A stretch of 64,000 nucleotides of DNA from Bradyrhizobium sp. ARR65 (GCF_000472385.1 NZ_AWZU01000020.1:77520-141519); one strand, 5' to 3'; shown: positions 7,002 through 15,197, counted from the stretch's first letter. Made by a program: numbers and translations. Notes: generated by a model not told the origin, from the letters alone.

Positions 7002-8618
7002 ATGTCTGACCTTGCTCTCGCCGCCGACGTGTCCGCCACGCCGCTCGCCACCGAAGTGGCGCGCCGTCGGACTTTTGCCATCATCTCCCATCCCGACGCC
7101 GGCAAGACCACGCTGACGGAAAAACTGCTGCTGTTCGGCGGCGCTATCAACCTCGCCGGCCAGGTCAAGGCCAAGGGCGAGCGGCGCAACACCCGTTCCG
7201 ACTGGATGAAGATCGAGCGCGAGCGCGGCATCTCGGTCGTCACGTCCGTGATGACCTTCGAGTTCGAGGGGCTCGTGTTCAACCTGTTGGACACGCCGGG
7301 CCACGAGGACTTTTCGGAAGATACCTATCGCACGCTCACCGCGGTCGACTCCGCGGTGATGGTGATCGACGCCGCCAAGGGCATCGAGGCGCGGACGCGC
7401 AAGCTGTTCGAGGTCTGTCGCCTCCGCGACATTCCCATCATCACCTTCATCAACAAGATGGACCGCGAGAGCCGTGATGTCTTCGAGCTCCTGGACGAGA
7501 TCGAGAAGACGCTGGCGCTCGACACCACGCCGATGACCTGGCCGGTCGGGCGAGGCCGTGATTTCCTCGGCACCTATGATGTCAGGAACGGCGGCGTGCG
7601 CCTGCTCGAGGGCGGCGGTGCCAAGACCGGCGCCGCGCAGCAGATCGACATCGCCGAGCTCACCAAGTTCAACCCCAATCTCGACGTCGATGCGATCAAG
7701 GACGAGCTCGAGCTGGTGCGCGAAGCCTGCAAGCCGTTCGAGCTCGAGGCGTTTCGCGAAGGCCATCTGACGCCGGTCTATTTCGGCAGCGCCTTGCGCA
7801 ATTTCGGCGTCGGCGACCTCCTGGAAGGGCTCGGCCAATTCGCGCCGCCGCCGCGTGCGCAGGACAGCGACTTGCGCAAGGTGCAGGCGGCCGAGCCGCG
7901 CATGAGCGCATTCGTGTTCAAGATCCAGGCCAATATGGATCCGAACCATCGCGACCGCATCGCCTTTGCGCGGCTCTGTTCCGGCAAGCTCAGCCGCGGC
8001 ATGAAGGCCAAGCTGGTGCGCACCGGCAAGGCCATGCCGCTGTCGAGTCCGCAATTCTTCTTCGCCCAGGACCGTTCGGTTGCCGATGAGGCATTCGCCG
8101 GCGACGTCGTGGGCATTCCCAACCACGGCACGTTGCGCATCGGCGACACGCTGACCGAAGGCGAAGATATCACCTTTGTCGGGGTGCCGAGCTTTGCTCC
8201 GGAAATCGTCCGTCGCGTGCGGCTCACGGACGCCATGAAGGCGAAGAAGCTGAAAGAGGCGTTGCAGCAGATGTCGGAGGAGGGCGTGGTGCAGGTGTTT
8301 CGCCCGCGCGACGGCGCGCCCGCGCTGGTCGGCGTGGTCGGCCCGCTGCAGCTCGACGTGCTGAAGGCGCGGCTCGATGCCGAATATTCGCTGCCGGTGG
8401 AGTTCGAGGTCTCCGAATTCCAGCTCGCGCGCTGGGTCTCCTCCGACGACCGCAAGAAGCTGGATGCCTTCATTGCCTCCAACACCTCTTCGATCGCCGA
8501 CGATGTCGACGGCGACCCGGTCTACTTGGCCAAGAACGAATTCTATCTCGGCTACACCAAAGAGCGTGCCGAAGGCATCAGCTTCTCCAACGTCAAGGAC
8601 GTGAAGAAGCGGGCATGA
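7002..8618 (+). CDS. prfC: Peptide chain release factor 3
   Basis: Translational GTPase RF3 of 538 residues; it removes RF1/RF2 from the ribosome after peptide release. The GTPase motifs are in order: SHPDAGKTT (G1, about 29-37), the RGISVVTSVMTF switch, DTPGHEDF (G3) and NKMDRE (G4), followed by the beta-barrel domain and the RF3 C-terminal domain with FRPRDGAPALVGVVGPLQ. The length matches the family (about 530). The ATG at 7002 is used; the frame is open to a TTG 42 bases upstream. It stands alone, with a stem-loop after the stop codon. Only about 12 residues precede the conserved N-terminus. Confidence 0.96.
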   Translation: MSDLALAADVSATPLATEVARRRTFAIISHPDAGKTTLTEKLLLFGGAINLAGQVKAKGERRNTRSDWMKIERERGISVVTSVMTFEFEGLVFNLLDTPGHEDFSEDTYRTLTAVDSAVMVIDAAKGIEARTRKLFEVCRLRDIPIITFINKMDRESRDVFELLDEIEKTLALDTTPMTWPVGRGRDFLGTYDVRNGGVRLLEGGGAKTGAAQQIDIAELTKFNPNLDVDAIKDELELVREACKPFELEAFREGHLTPVYFGSALRNFGVGDLLEGLGQFAPPPRAQDSDLRKVQAAEPRMSAFVFKIQANMDPNHRDRIAFARLCSGKLSRGMKAKLVRTGKAMPLSSPQFFFAQDRSVADEAFAGDVVGIPNHGTLRIGDTLTEGEDITFVGVPSFAPEIVRRVRLTDAMKAKKLKEALQQMSEEGVVQVFRPRDGAPALVGVVGPLQLDVLKARLDAEYSLPVEFEVSEFQLARWVSSDDRKKLDAFIASNTSSIADDVDGDPVYLAKNEFYLGYTKERAEGISFSNVKDVKKRA

Positions 8619-8630
8619 GCCTTTGGTCAT

Positions 8631-8648
8631 CACCCGCAAAAGCGGGTG
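8631..8648. terminator. Stem-loop after prfC
   Basis: CACCCGC-AAAA-GCGGGTG forms a 7-bp GC-rich stem 12 bases after the prfC stop. No T-run follows. The next 70 bases (CAGGGTGGTTGAGCG, then AACCCATCGG, then GCTCAACC) resemble a degraded intergenic repeat of the Bradyrhizobium type, with an 8-bp inverted pair at 8657-8664/8713-8720. Confidence 0.5.
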
Positions 8649-8752
8649 CGCAGGGTGGTTGAGCGTAGCAAAACCCATCGGCTCTGTCGGCAAGCACGAT
8701 GAGCTTCGCGCTGCTCAACCGATCCTGCGAACGCCACGGACTCCGTCCAGCT

Positions 8753-9418
8753 TCAGCCGATCCGCATCGACAGCTCGACATCCTCGCCGAACGGCGTCGA
8801 TAGGTAACCGTTCGCCGGCGAGCGCACGCGCGCCAGGTAGTCCGGGCTGTAATCGGCGTTATCGGCGACGATGAAGGCGCCAGGCCTGAGACGGCTCTCC
8901 ACCAGGCTCAGGATCTCGGGATAGAGGCCCTTGGCCCCGTCGAGCAGCAGCAGGTCGACCGTATCAGGGAGATCGGCGCTAAGTGTCTGCAGGGCGTCGC
9001 CCTGCCGGATCTCAACGAGGTCGATGAGACCGCCGGCCGTCAGATGATCCCGCGCCCGGGCCACCTTGGACGGCTCGAACTCGCTGGTGATCAGACGGCC
9101 TCCGCCGTTGTCCCGCAGCGCTGCGGCGAGGTGCAGGGTCGAGATGCCGAAAGAGGTCCCGAACTCGACGATCGCCCGCGCTCGCGAGCCTCGCGCCAGC
9201 ATATAGAGCAACGCGCCGGTCTCTCGCGAGACGGCAAGCGGAGCGTCCTTCAAGCGCCCGTAGAGGTCGCGGTAATCGGTTTTGCTCCGCATCAGGCGCG
9301 CCCGCTCCTGATCTGAGAGATCGGCCACGGCCGAGTCGATCTGGGTCGATGCCGCATCGGCCTCTTCGAACAAGCGGTCCAGCAGCGGGCCAAGCGGGGC
9401 GGTCGTCAGGGTGGTCAT
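8753..9418 (-). CDS. Class I SAM-dependent O-methyltransferase
   Basis: A 221-residue soluble methyltransferase of the O-methyltransferase family 3 (CCoAOMT/COMT-like) type. The glycine-rich SAM site VEFGTSFGISTL lies at residues 84-95, the acidic residue that binds the SAM ribose is in ITSEFEP, and LLLLDGAKGLYPEIL contains the usual metal-binding Asp region. The acceptor is unknown; small phenolics or catechols are typical for the family. It is divergent from a TetR gene, with a palindrome in the 91-base intergenic space, so it is the likely regulated target. It could also act on a xenobiotic, in keeping with the neighbouring detoxification-like genes. Confidence 0.85.
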   Translation of the reverse strand: MTTLTTAPLGPLLDRLFEEADAASTQIDSAVADLSDQERARLMRSKTDYRDLYGRLKDAPLAVSRETGALLYMLARGSRARAIVEFGTSFGISTLHLAAALRDNGGGRLITSEFEPSKVARARDHLTAGGLIDLVEIRQGDALQTLSADLPDTVDLLLLDGAKGLYPEILSLVESRLRPGAFIVADNADYSPDYLARVRSPANGYLSTPFGEDVELSMRIG

Positions 9419-9461
9419 GTACGTCTCCGGTCTAAGATGCGCGTTCTTGCGCTGGACCAGA

Positions 9462-9496
9462 AATACGAATAATCATTCGCATTTGCTATTCGCATT
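9462..9496. promoter_or_regulatory. Operator between O-methyltransferase and TetR genes
   Basis: AATACGAAT-AATC-ATTCGCATT (9462-9483) is an inverted repeat with 9-base arms and one mismatch. The right half-site ATTCGCATT occurs again at 9488-9496, 13 bases further on. The site lies in the divergent intergenic region and suits binding by the adjacent TetR protein; binding is inferred. Confidence 0.7.
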
Positions 9497-9509
9497 ACCC
9501 GCGCGTTCA

Positions 9510-10142
9510 ATGGCCGATCTCCGAAGCCCTTTAATTTCCTCACGAAAACAGCCGCAGCAGGCCCGCTCGACCGAGCTCGTCGCAATCATTCTGCAGGCAG
9601 CGGTTCAGGTTTTGGCGAAGGAGGGCGCGCAGCGCTTCACGACGGCGCGGGTGGCCGAAAAGGCCGGCGTCAGCGTCGGATCGCTGTATCAGTACTTCCC
9701 GAACAAGGCGGCGATCCTCTTTCGCCTCCAATGCGACGAATGGCGGCAGACGACCGAGTTGCTGCGGACCATCCTCCAGGACATCAAGAGACCGCCGCTC
9801 GAACGGCTGCGCACCCTGGTCCACGCATTCATCCGTTCGGAATGTGACGAGGCCGCCATGCGCGTGGCGCTCAATGACGCCGCCCCTCTCTATCGCGATG
9901 CGCCCGAGGCGCAGGAGGCGAGGGCGTCGGGCGACCGCACGATCCAGGTCTTCATGCGCGAGGCGTTGCCATCGGCCTCAGAAGCAACGGGTGCTTTGGC
10001 CGGCGAGCTGATCACATCGACGCTCAGCGCGGTTGGAAAGCACTTTTCGGAAAGCCCTCGAACGTCCGCAGAGATCGCGGCCTATGCCGACGCCATGGCC
10101 GACATGTTTTGCGCCTATCTTGGAAGCCTCGAACACGGCTGA
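9510..10142 (+). CDS. TetR family transcriptional regulator
   Basis: A 210-residue TetR-type repressor. The helix-turn-helix occupies roughly residues 38-60, with FTTARVAEKAGVSVGSLYQYFPNK, the GSLYQYF core being diagnostic. The C-terminal part is a ligand-binding and dimerisation domain of unknown specificity (related to TetR_C domains of AcrR-like proteins). The ATG at 9510 is chosen; the frame extends 99 bases further upstream across the operator and into the divergent gene, which is unlikely to be coding. It presumably represses itself and the divergent O-methyltransferase gene. The gene ends two bases before the oppositely oriented hydrolase gene. Confidence 0.88.
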   Translation: MADLRSPLISSRKQPQQARSTELVAIILQAAVQVLAKEGAQRFTTARVAEKAGVSVGSLYQYFPNKAAILFRLQCDEWRQTTELLRTILQDIKRPPLERLRTLVHAFIRSECDEAAMRVALNDAAPLYRDAPEAQEARASGDRTIQVFMREALPSASEATGALAGELITSTLSAVGKHFSESPRTSAEIAAYADAMADMFCAYLGSLEHG

Positions 10143-10144
10143 TG

Positions 10145-11116
10145 TCAAACGTCAGAGCCTTGCAGGGGCACTCGTGCCTCCGACTCGCGCGCGAAGAACG
10201 GGACGAGGGCCGCGCTGACCTCTTCCGGGCGATCTTCGGGCTGGAGATGACCGCCGGTCGTCGCCCCGCCCGTGACGTCGTCCGCCCAGCCTTTCCAGAT
10301 ATCGACCCGGCTTGGACGGCCGGCGACCTCCTGGGAGCTTGGCCAGAGGACGAGGACGGGGCAGTCCAGCTTGCGTCCCGCTGCGCGGTCGGCCTGGTCA
10401 TGGGCAAGATCTTCATCCAGTGCGGCACGATAGTCCTCGCACATCGCGTGTCGCACCGCAGGTTCGCGGAACGCGGCACGGTATGCCTCCCTCGCTGCCG
10501 GCTCGATGACATCATCGCTCTCCGCGTTCATGGTCGCGAAGGCGCGATCGATCACCGCATCCGGCGCCGCGGCGAGCAGGCGTTCGGGGAGGTCCGCCGG
10601 TTGCGCCAGCAGAAACCAGTGATAGCTCTTCTGGGCGTACCGATGGTCGACCGCGAGCATCGCATCGAGCGTCGGAATGACCGCGAGCGAGGCAAAGCGA
10701 TCGACGACGCCGGGATGATCGAGCACCAGACGGTACCCGGCGCGCGCGCCGCGATCGTGCCCCGCGAGTGCGAACCGCGCATATCCTAGCGTCTGCATGA
10801 GGGCCACCAGCGCCGCGCCAACCCGCCGTTTGGTCCAGCGCGGCGTCATCGCATGGGGCCGGCTCGCGCCATAGCCCGGCAGGTCGGGGATGATCACCGT
10901 GTGCTGACGCGCCAGAGCCGGGGCGACTTTACGCCACGCGATATGCGTCTCGGGGAAGCCGTGAAGGAGCAGGAGCGGCGCGCCGTCGCCGCCGATCACG
11001 CCGGCGAAGCGGACGCCGCCCGCCTCTACATCCAGCATCCGGAAGCCGGGAAAGAACGGCGGCGCGGCATCGCCTCTCGACATAGCGCTTTGATCCTGTG
11101 TTGCGATGGAAGTCAT
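10145..11116 (-). CDS. Haloacetate dehalogenase-like alpha/beta hydrolase
   Basis: An alpha/beta hydrolase of 323 residues. The oxyanion segment HGFPETHIAW (52-61), the nucleophile elbow GHDRGAR with Asp121, the two arginines of DRGAR (122 and 125), the SYHW pair (His166, Trp167) and the late catalytic histidine in GGHLQPED match the pattern of fluoroacetate dehalogenases (haloacetate dehalogenase H-1). In that family the arginines hold the carboxylate and His-Trp bind the halide. The sequence therefore suggests a 2-haloacid or small-ester hydrolase. It starts inside the stop codon of the upstream hydrolase gene (TGATG overlap) and is co-transcribed with it. An epoxide-hydrolase role is an alternative. 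Confidence 0.8.
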   Translation of the reverse strand: MTSIATQDQSAMSRGDAAPPFFPGFRMLDVEAGGVRFAGVIGGDGAPLLLLHGFPETHIAWRKVAPALARQHTVIIPDLPGYGASRPHAMTPRWTKRRVGAALVALMQTLGYARFALAGHDRGARAGYRLVLDHPGVVDRFASLAVIPTLDAMLAVDHRYAQKSYHWFLLAQPADLPERLLAAAPDAVIDRAFATMNAESDDVIEPAAREAYRAAFREPAVRHAMCEDYRAALDEDLAHDQADRAAGRKLDCPVLVLWPSSQEVAGRPSRVDIWKGWADDVTGGATTGGHLQPEDRPEEVSAALVPFFARESEARVPLQGSDV

Positions 11117-12087
11117 CAGCTCTTGGTGGCCGCGATCACGAACGCGGCAAGCTCTCGGCCGAACCGGGCCGGCTCTTCGTAGAACGGGCTGTGGCCGCTA
11201 TCGTCGTACACGGAAAGGCGGCTCCCCTGATGGAGCGCCTTGATCCGCTCCGACATGGCCAGACGGACCAGTCGGTCATGCACGCCATGCGTGAGCAGGA
11301 TCGGGCCGGCGTAGTCGCGGAAGACGGGCTCGAGATCGGATGTCGCGGTCTTGACGAAGCCCTCGTTCACGACGCGGGCCGTCATACCGTTGATGACGAG
11401 CATGCGCTGGAGCTCGTTGCCGGTCGGCGGCTGGTGGAAGCAGGCGGCGAGAAAGTCGGCCGTCGCCGCGGCCCGTTCCGCCAAATCGTGCGAGGTGGTC
11501 GTGCGGGTGAATGTGCCGGCCAGCGGGGTGAGGAGATCCGGCGACAGCTTGGTGACCGCATCGACCAGGTTGATCCCTGCAATCTGTGAGCCGCCATGCT
11601 TGCCAAGATACGCACCGGCAACGTAGCCGCCGAGTGACCAGCCCACGAGCACCGGCCGGCGGAGCTTCGCGCTCGCGATGACCGCTGCGATATCGTCCGC
11701 CCAACGATCGGCATCCGAGTAGGCGTCCGTGGAGGTGGGCTTGTCGGAATCTCCGTGGCCGCGAAGGTCGAACCGGACCATGCGGAAGCCCGCCAGCGCC
11801 GTGTCCGCGAACTGTTTGTCCCAGCTCAGCCGGCTCTGGCGCAAGCCATGGATGAACAGGATCTCGGGTGCCTGCGGCTCGCCCTGAGCCTCGCCCACCA
11901 GCATCGTGCCGTCGGACGACCGCGCGAAGAACGGCTCGTGCGGAGCGGCGGGCATCGCCGGACCGTTGGCCGCCTCTCTGGTGCCCGCCGCGCGCGCCGG
12001 AGGCGCGACCTGGGCAATGCCGGTTTTAACGGCCAAAGCGCCGAGACCGATGGCGCCGGCCAAAACTGTGCGTCGTGAGGAATCCAT
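11116..12087 (-). CDS. Exported alpha/beta hydrolase with Tat-like signal
   Basis: A 323-residue alpha/beta hydrolase. The N-terminus has SRRTVLAGAIGLGALA, a twin-arginine-like signal, so export to the periplasm is likely. The catalytic pieces are the oxyanion segment FIHGLRQS, nucleophile GWSLGG (Ser151) and the late His in DDSGHSPFYEE; the serine nucleophile makes it an esterase, lactonase or peroxidase-like enzyme, unlike the Asp-type neighbour. The ATG at 12087 is preferred over one 30 bases upstream because the signal peptide then begins at the usual distance. It is the first gene of a two-gene unit and diverges from a TetR gene. Its -10 box is overlapped by a perfect palindrome. Confidence 0.85.
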   Translation of the reverse strand: MDSSRRTVLAGAIGLGALAVKTGIAQVAPPARAAGTREAANGPAMPAAPHEPFFARSSDGTMLVGEAQGEPQAPEILFIHGLRQSRLSWDKQFADTALAGFRMVRFDLRGHGDSDKPTSTDAYSDADRWADDIAAVIASAKLRRPVLVGWSLGGYVAGAYLGKHGGSQIAGINLVDAVTKLSPDLLTPLAGTFTRTTTSHDLAERAAATADFLAACFHQPPTGNELQRMLVINGMTARVVNEGFVKTATSDLEPVFRDYAGPILLTHGVHDRLVRLAMSERIKALHQGSRLSVYDDSGHSPFYEEPARFGRELAAFVIAATKS

Positions 12088-12107
12088 GAATGATCCGTTA
12101 TATTGTT

Positions 12108-12168
12108 TAGTGATCACTATTCAACCGAGTTGACGGCGCCTGTCAAGCCGTTGTTTAGTGACCATTAT
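12108..12168. promoter_or_regulatory. Divergent promoters with two operators
   Basis: TTGTTTAGTGATCACTAT (12103-12120, perfect palindrome TAGTGATCACTA at 12108-12119) and TTGTTTAGTGACCATTAT (12151-12168) are near-identical copies. Between them TTGACG (12130-12135) and, on the minus strand, TTGACA (12146-12141) form facing -35 boxes. The minus-strand -10 TGAATA (12123-12118) follows a 17-base spacer and overlaps the first operator. The second operator covers the TetR start. Confidence 0.85.
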
Positions 12169-12784
12169 GGAACAGGGTGCGAAATCGCGCGGCGGGCGGC
12201 CGTGGAGCTTCGATAGGGATCAGGCGATCGAGATCGCCATGCGGCTGTTCTGGCGCCACGGCTATGAAGGGGTCTCTATCGGTGACCTGACCAAGGCGAT
12301 CGGGGTGGCGCCTCCGAGCCTGTATGCCGCCTTCGGCAGCAAGGCCGGGCTCTATCTGGAAGCGCTTAACCGGTACGAGCAGACGCTCGGTTTGCTCGAT
12401 GTAACCTCGATCGGCTCGGCGACATCACTCGCGGAGGCGGTGCGGCGGTTGCTCGAGGCGGCCGTCAAGGCCGTCACCCATCCCGATCGCGAGCTCGGCT
12501 GCATGATCTCCAGTGGCATGATTGCCTGTCACTCCGAGCATGCCCCGCTTGCTCGCGATGCGGCCTCGCGCCGTGATGCCATGCGCAAGAGAATCGCGCA
12601 GGCACTCCGCCCATTTGCCGACAAGAACGAGGTGCATCGCCTGGCCCGGCATTTGGCCGCGGTCATGCAAGGCATCTCGATCCAGGCACGGGACGGTGCG
12701 ACGCGAGCGGAATTGCAGGAAATCATCGAAGACGTCGTATCGGGCGTCGCAGCCCGGTTTCCCCGGGCGCGGCGAAGACGCTGA
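12167..12784 (+). CDS. TetR family transcriptional regulator
   Basis: A 205-residue TetR/AcrR-type repressor. The N-terminal domain has FWRHGYEGVSIGDLTKAIGV followed by PPSLYAAFGSKAGLYLEAL, the canonical helix-turn-helix and its flanking helix. The C-terminal ligand domain belongs to a type seen in TetR_C_6-like proteins, with no assignable ligand. The ATG at 12167 lies inside the second operator copy; a GTG three codons earlier is also possible. The layout predicts autorepression and control of the divergent two-hydrolase unit. The gene ends at 12784 and is followed by 230 bases containing a short inverted repeat. Confidence 0.9.
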   Translation: MEQGAKSRGGRPWSFDRDQAIEIAMRLFWRHGYEGVSIGDLTKAIGVAPPSLYAAFGSKAGLYLEALNRYEQTLGLLDVTSIGSATSLAEAVRRLLEAAVKAVTHPDRELGCMISSGMIACHSEHAPLARDAASRRDAMRKRIAQALRPFADKNEVHRLARHLAAVMQGISIQARDGATRAELQEIIEDVVSGVAARFPRARRRR

Positions 12785-12866
12785 TGCTGGTCGCACTCAT
12801 GGCGATCTGGATGACGTCGCGTGTGTCCACATGGCCTTCAACGTCATTCAGGGGCGCGCGCAGCGC

Positions 12867-12907
12867 GAACCCGGAATCTGGATGTTATGGCGCGAGAGTC
12901 CGGGTTC
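12867..12907. repeat. Short inverted repeat, GAACCCGGA type
   Basis: GAACCCGGA (12867-12875) and TCCGGGTTC (12899-12907) are exact inverted arms around 23 bases. The surrounding GCGCGCGCAGCGCGAAC and CCCGCAATGAC resemble the common Bradyrhizobium intergenic element ending in CCGGAATGAC. It occupies the space between a TetR gene and the 3' end of the GST gene. Confidence 0.55.
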
Positions 12908-13014
12908 AGCCCCGCGGGCTGCCCCGCAATGACATACGTCACTTCTTCTGTTACCGGAGCCTGCCGCGCGAGTGGACGCGACGCGGCCGCCGGATGACGA
13001 GGCAGTGTTCGGGC

Positions 13015-13602
13015 TCAGGCAAGGCCTTCCTCGGCGAGCGCCTGTGCGATGGAGGGCAATTGCTTCATTCGCGCGAAATAGGTTCGCAGGCGCTCCGAAA
13101 TTTCGATCCCGTGCCTATCGGCCCACATCAGCATCACGAACAAATAGGGGTCGGCGATTGTCATCCATTCACCTAACAGGAACGGCTTATCGCCGAGCTG
13201 GTCTGCGAGCGAGGCGAAATGCTTGAGCAGTTTCTGCCGAGCCTTGTCCTTCTCCGCTTGTGTCGCATCAGAGTGGAAGAACGGCTTGAAATTGCCGTGG
13301 ATCTCGGTGGTCATGAAGGAGGTGGCCTCCAGCGCGCGCCAGCGGGTGATGCCCTCGGCGGGTAGCAACGTGCCGCTTTGGTGTGCGATGTAGGCGAGAA
13401 TGGCGAGGTTCTCCGTCAGCACCGTCCCATCGTCGAGCTCAAGCGTCGGAACGAAGCCCCTGGGATTGATCGCCATGAAATCGCGTCCGTCGTCGGTCCG
13501 CTTGTCCCGATTGATGCTCACGAGCTTGTAGGGAAGCCCCGCCTCGATCAGCGCGATGTGGTCGGCCAAGCTGCAGGCGCCGGCATGTTGGTAGAGGATC
13601 AT
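13015..13602 (-). CDS. Glutathione S-transferase, beta-like
   Basis: A 195-residue GST. The N-terminal thioredoxin-like domain (about 1-75) begins ILYQHAGACSLADHIALIEA; Cys10 and Ser11 sit where beta-class bacterial GSTs carry the catalytic cysteine. GFVPTLELDDG with the cis-proline and the TENLAIL glutathione-binding Ser/Glu-Asn region follow. The C-terminal helical domain contains the conserved N-capping segment LGEWMTIADPYLFVM. Role: conjugation or reduction with glutathione. The ATG at 13602 has GGAG six bases upstream; a longer frame to 13641 has no such site. It diverges from an HxlR regulator gene with a GTGTGAA/TTCACAC palindrome between them. Confidence 0.9.
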   Translation of the reverse strand: MILYQHAGACSLADHIALIEAGLPYKLVSINRDKRTDDGRDFMAINPRGFVPTLELDDGTVLTENLAILAYIAHQSGTLLPAEGITRWRALEATSFMTTEIHGNFKPFFHSDATQAEKDKARQKLLKHFASLADQLGDKPFLLGEWMTIADPYLFVMLMWADRHGIEISERLRTYFARMKQLPSIAQALAEEGLA

Positions 13603-13626
13603 GATGGTCTCCGTGCTGATGGTACG

Positions 13627-13650
13627 GTGTGAAACAGGCAACGTTCACAC
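13627..13650. promoter_or_regulatory. Operator between GST and HxlR genes
   Basis: GTGTGAA-N10-TTCACAC is an inverted repeat centred about 36 bases upstream of the GST start; extending it to ACGGTGTGAA/TTCACACGGT adds three positions with one mismatch. It is the most obvious site for the HxlR protein in the 127-base divergent region. Confidence 0.65.
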
Positions 13651-13729
13651 GGTCTAGAATGTTGACCAGCACCGGATATGTGACTATCGGCTTGCTCGGC
13701 AAGAACGCATATTTTTAGGACCAACTCAT

Positions 13730-14098
13730 ATGGATGTGACCGCGCCGCACGACGCTCCCACCGATTGCCGCGACGTCGGCGAGGTCCTCAGCCGGGTCGG
13801 GGAAAAATGGACGGTGCAGGTGGTGGTAGCGCTCCGCGACCGGCCGCGCCGCTTCAATGACATCAAGCGCCAGGTCGGCGGTATCTCGCAGCAGATGCTG
13901 ACCCGGACTCTCAAGACGCTCGAGCGCGACGGCATGGTCACGCGCACGGTCGCTGCCACCACGCCGCCGCAGGTGGAATATGCGCTGACCGCGCTCGGTC
14001 GATCGCTGTCCAAGCCGGTGCACCAATTGGCACAATGGGCGCGCGCGCATCTCGCAACCATTCACGAGCACCGCCAGCGTTACGACGCGAAGCGCTGA
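13730..14098 (+). CDS. HxlR family redox/electrophile-type regulator
   Basis: A 122-residue winged-helix regulator of the HxlR family. The signature CRDVGEVLSRVGEKWT at the N-terminus (Cys13), followed by RRFNDIKRQVGGISQQMLTRTLKTLERDG, is characteristic; in YodB/QorR-type members the N-terminal cysteine senses quinones, diamide or other electrophiles. It diverges from a glutathione transferase gene, which fits control of an electrophile-detoxifying enzyme. It probably binds the palindrome at 13627-13650 as a dimer. No second cysteine is obvious, so sensing could be of the one-Cys type; that is inference. Confidence 0.9.
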   Translation: MDVTAPHDAPTDCRDVGEVLSRVGEKWTVQVVVALRDRPRRFNDIKRQVGGISQQMLTRTLKTLERDGMVTRTVAATTPPQVEYALTALGRSLSKPVHQLAQWARAHLATIHEHRQRYDAKR

Positions 14099-14191
14099 GG
14101 CCTGCGGCCGAATAGCGTCCAGCGCCGAATGGACTGCCGCGGGATGGCTCGACCGCATCGCCCCATCTGCCGATCGGCGAATGCTGCTCCG

Positions 14192-15127
14192 TCACGCGCC
14201 CATGAATCTGATCACTTGCTCGGCGACGGCGCGGGGCGCTTCTTCCGGCATGTAATGCCCGCAGCCAATGAACACGCCGCCGCGCACATCGGTCGCGACG
14301 AGATGCATCGTATCGATAAGCGCTGCGCCGACGCCGGTCTCCGCGCCGAACGCCAACACCGGCATGGCAAGCTTGCGCTCGGCACGAGCACGGCTCTGCG
14401 CGAGCCCCTCTGCACTGAGCTTGTGCCGATAATAGGACAGCGCCGCGCGCGTCGCGCCGGGGGAGGCATTGACCCGCGCATATTCATCGAGATCGGCCGG
14501 CGTGATCGTGTGGGCTCGCACCGCCTTTGCGCGGAACAGCCAGGTCAGGAATTCCCGCTCACGTCCCTGAAGCAGGATCTCGGGTAGATCGTCGAGCCGG
14601 TTAAACGCGAAGTGCCAGGTCTTCACATTCGCCTCTGCCGAAGGGATGCCGGAGGGCGGTGGAGTGATGCCGGGCAGTGCCGCGTCGAACACGGCAAGCC
14701 GCTTGACGTCATCAGGCCATTCGGCCGCATAGGCATAGCCGATCCAGGTGCCGATATCGTGGCCGACGACATCGATGGGTCCGTTCGCTGTCAGCCCCAA
14801 CGCCTCGACGAAGCCGTGAACCTCGGTAGCCACGGTACGCATCTCGTAACCCGAGGCGGGCCGGTCGGAATCGCCCATCCCGCGCGGGTCGAGGGCAATC
14901 ACGCGGTGTCCGGCGGAGGCGAGCAGCGGCATCACATGGCGCCACGCGTACCAGCTCTGTGGCCACCCGGGCAGCAGCAGGATCGGCGCGCCGCTGCCGC
15001 CTTCCACGAAATGCAGCCGCACGCCATTGACCCCGACGGTACCATGGCGGAACTGCGCCCAGAAAGTCGCAGGGTCGAAAAGCGGCAACGTGTCTGCGGC
15101 GGAGGTTTGAACGATGTCATGCGTCAT
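14192..15127 (-). CDS. Epoxide hydrolase-like alpha/beta hydrolase
   Basis: An alpha/beta hydrolase of about 311 residues from the ATG at 15127; upstream in-frame starts at 15151, 15163 (ATG) and 15184 (TTG) are possible. Features are the oxyanion segment LLPGWPQSWYAW, PRGMGDSDRP, nucleophile elbow VGHDIGTW (Asp124) and a late GCGHYMPEEAP with the catalytic histidine. The Asp nucleophile with the GWPQSW segment fits epoxide hydrolases and haloalkane dehalogenases. The gene lies directly downstream of, and in the same direction as, a TetR gene, so the two are likely one transcript under the palindrome at 15830. Substrate unknown. Confidence 0.85.
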   Translation of the reverse strand: MTHDIVQTSAADTLPLFDPATFWAQFRHGTVGVNGVRLHFVEGGSGAPILLLPGWPQSWYAWRHVMPLLASAGHRVIALDPRGMGDSDRPASGYEMRTVATEVHGFVEALGLTANGPIDVVGHDIGTWIGYAYAAEWPDDVKRLAVFDAALPGITPPPSGIPSAEANVKTWHFAFNRLDDLPEILLQGREREFLTWLFRAKAVRAHTITPADLDEYARVNASPGATRAALSYYRHKLSAEGLAQSRARAERKLAMPVLAFGAETGVGAALIDTMHLVATDVRGGVFIGCGHYMPEEAPRAVAEQVIRFMGA

Positions 15128-15197
15128 GGCGAACTCGGGATGTAGGGGCATGAGTGGTCTCATATAGAAAGTGATCGCTTCCAAATTTGGCAGATGC

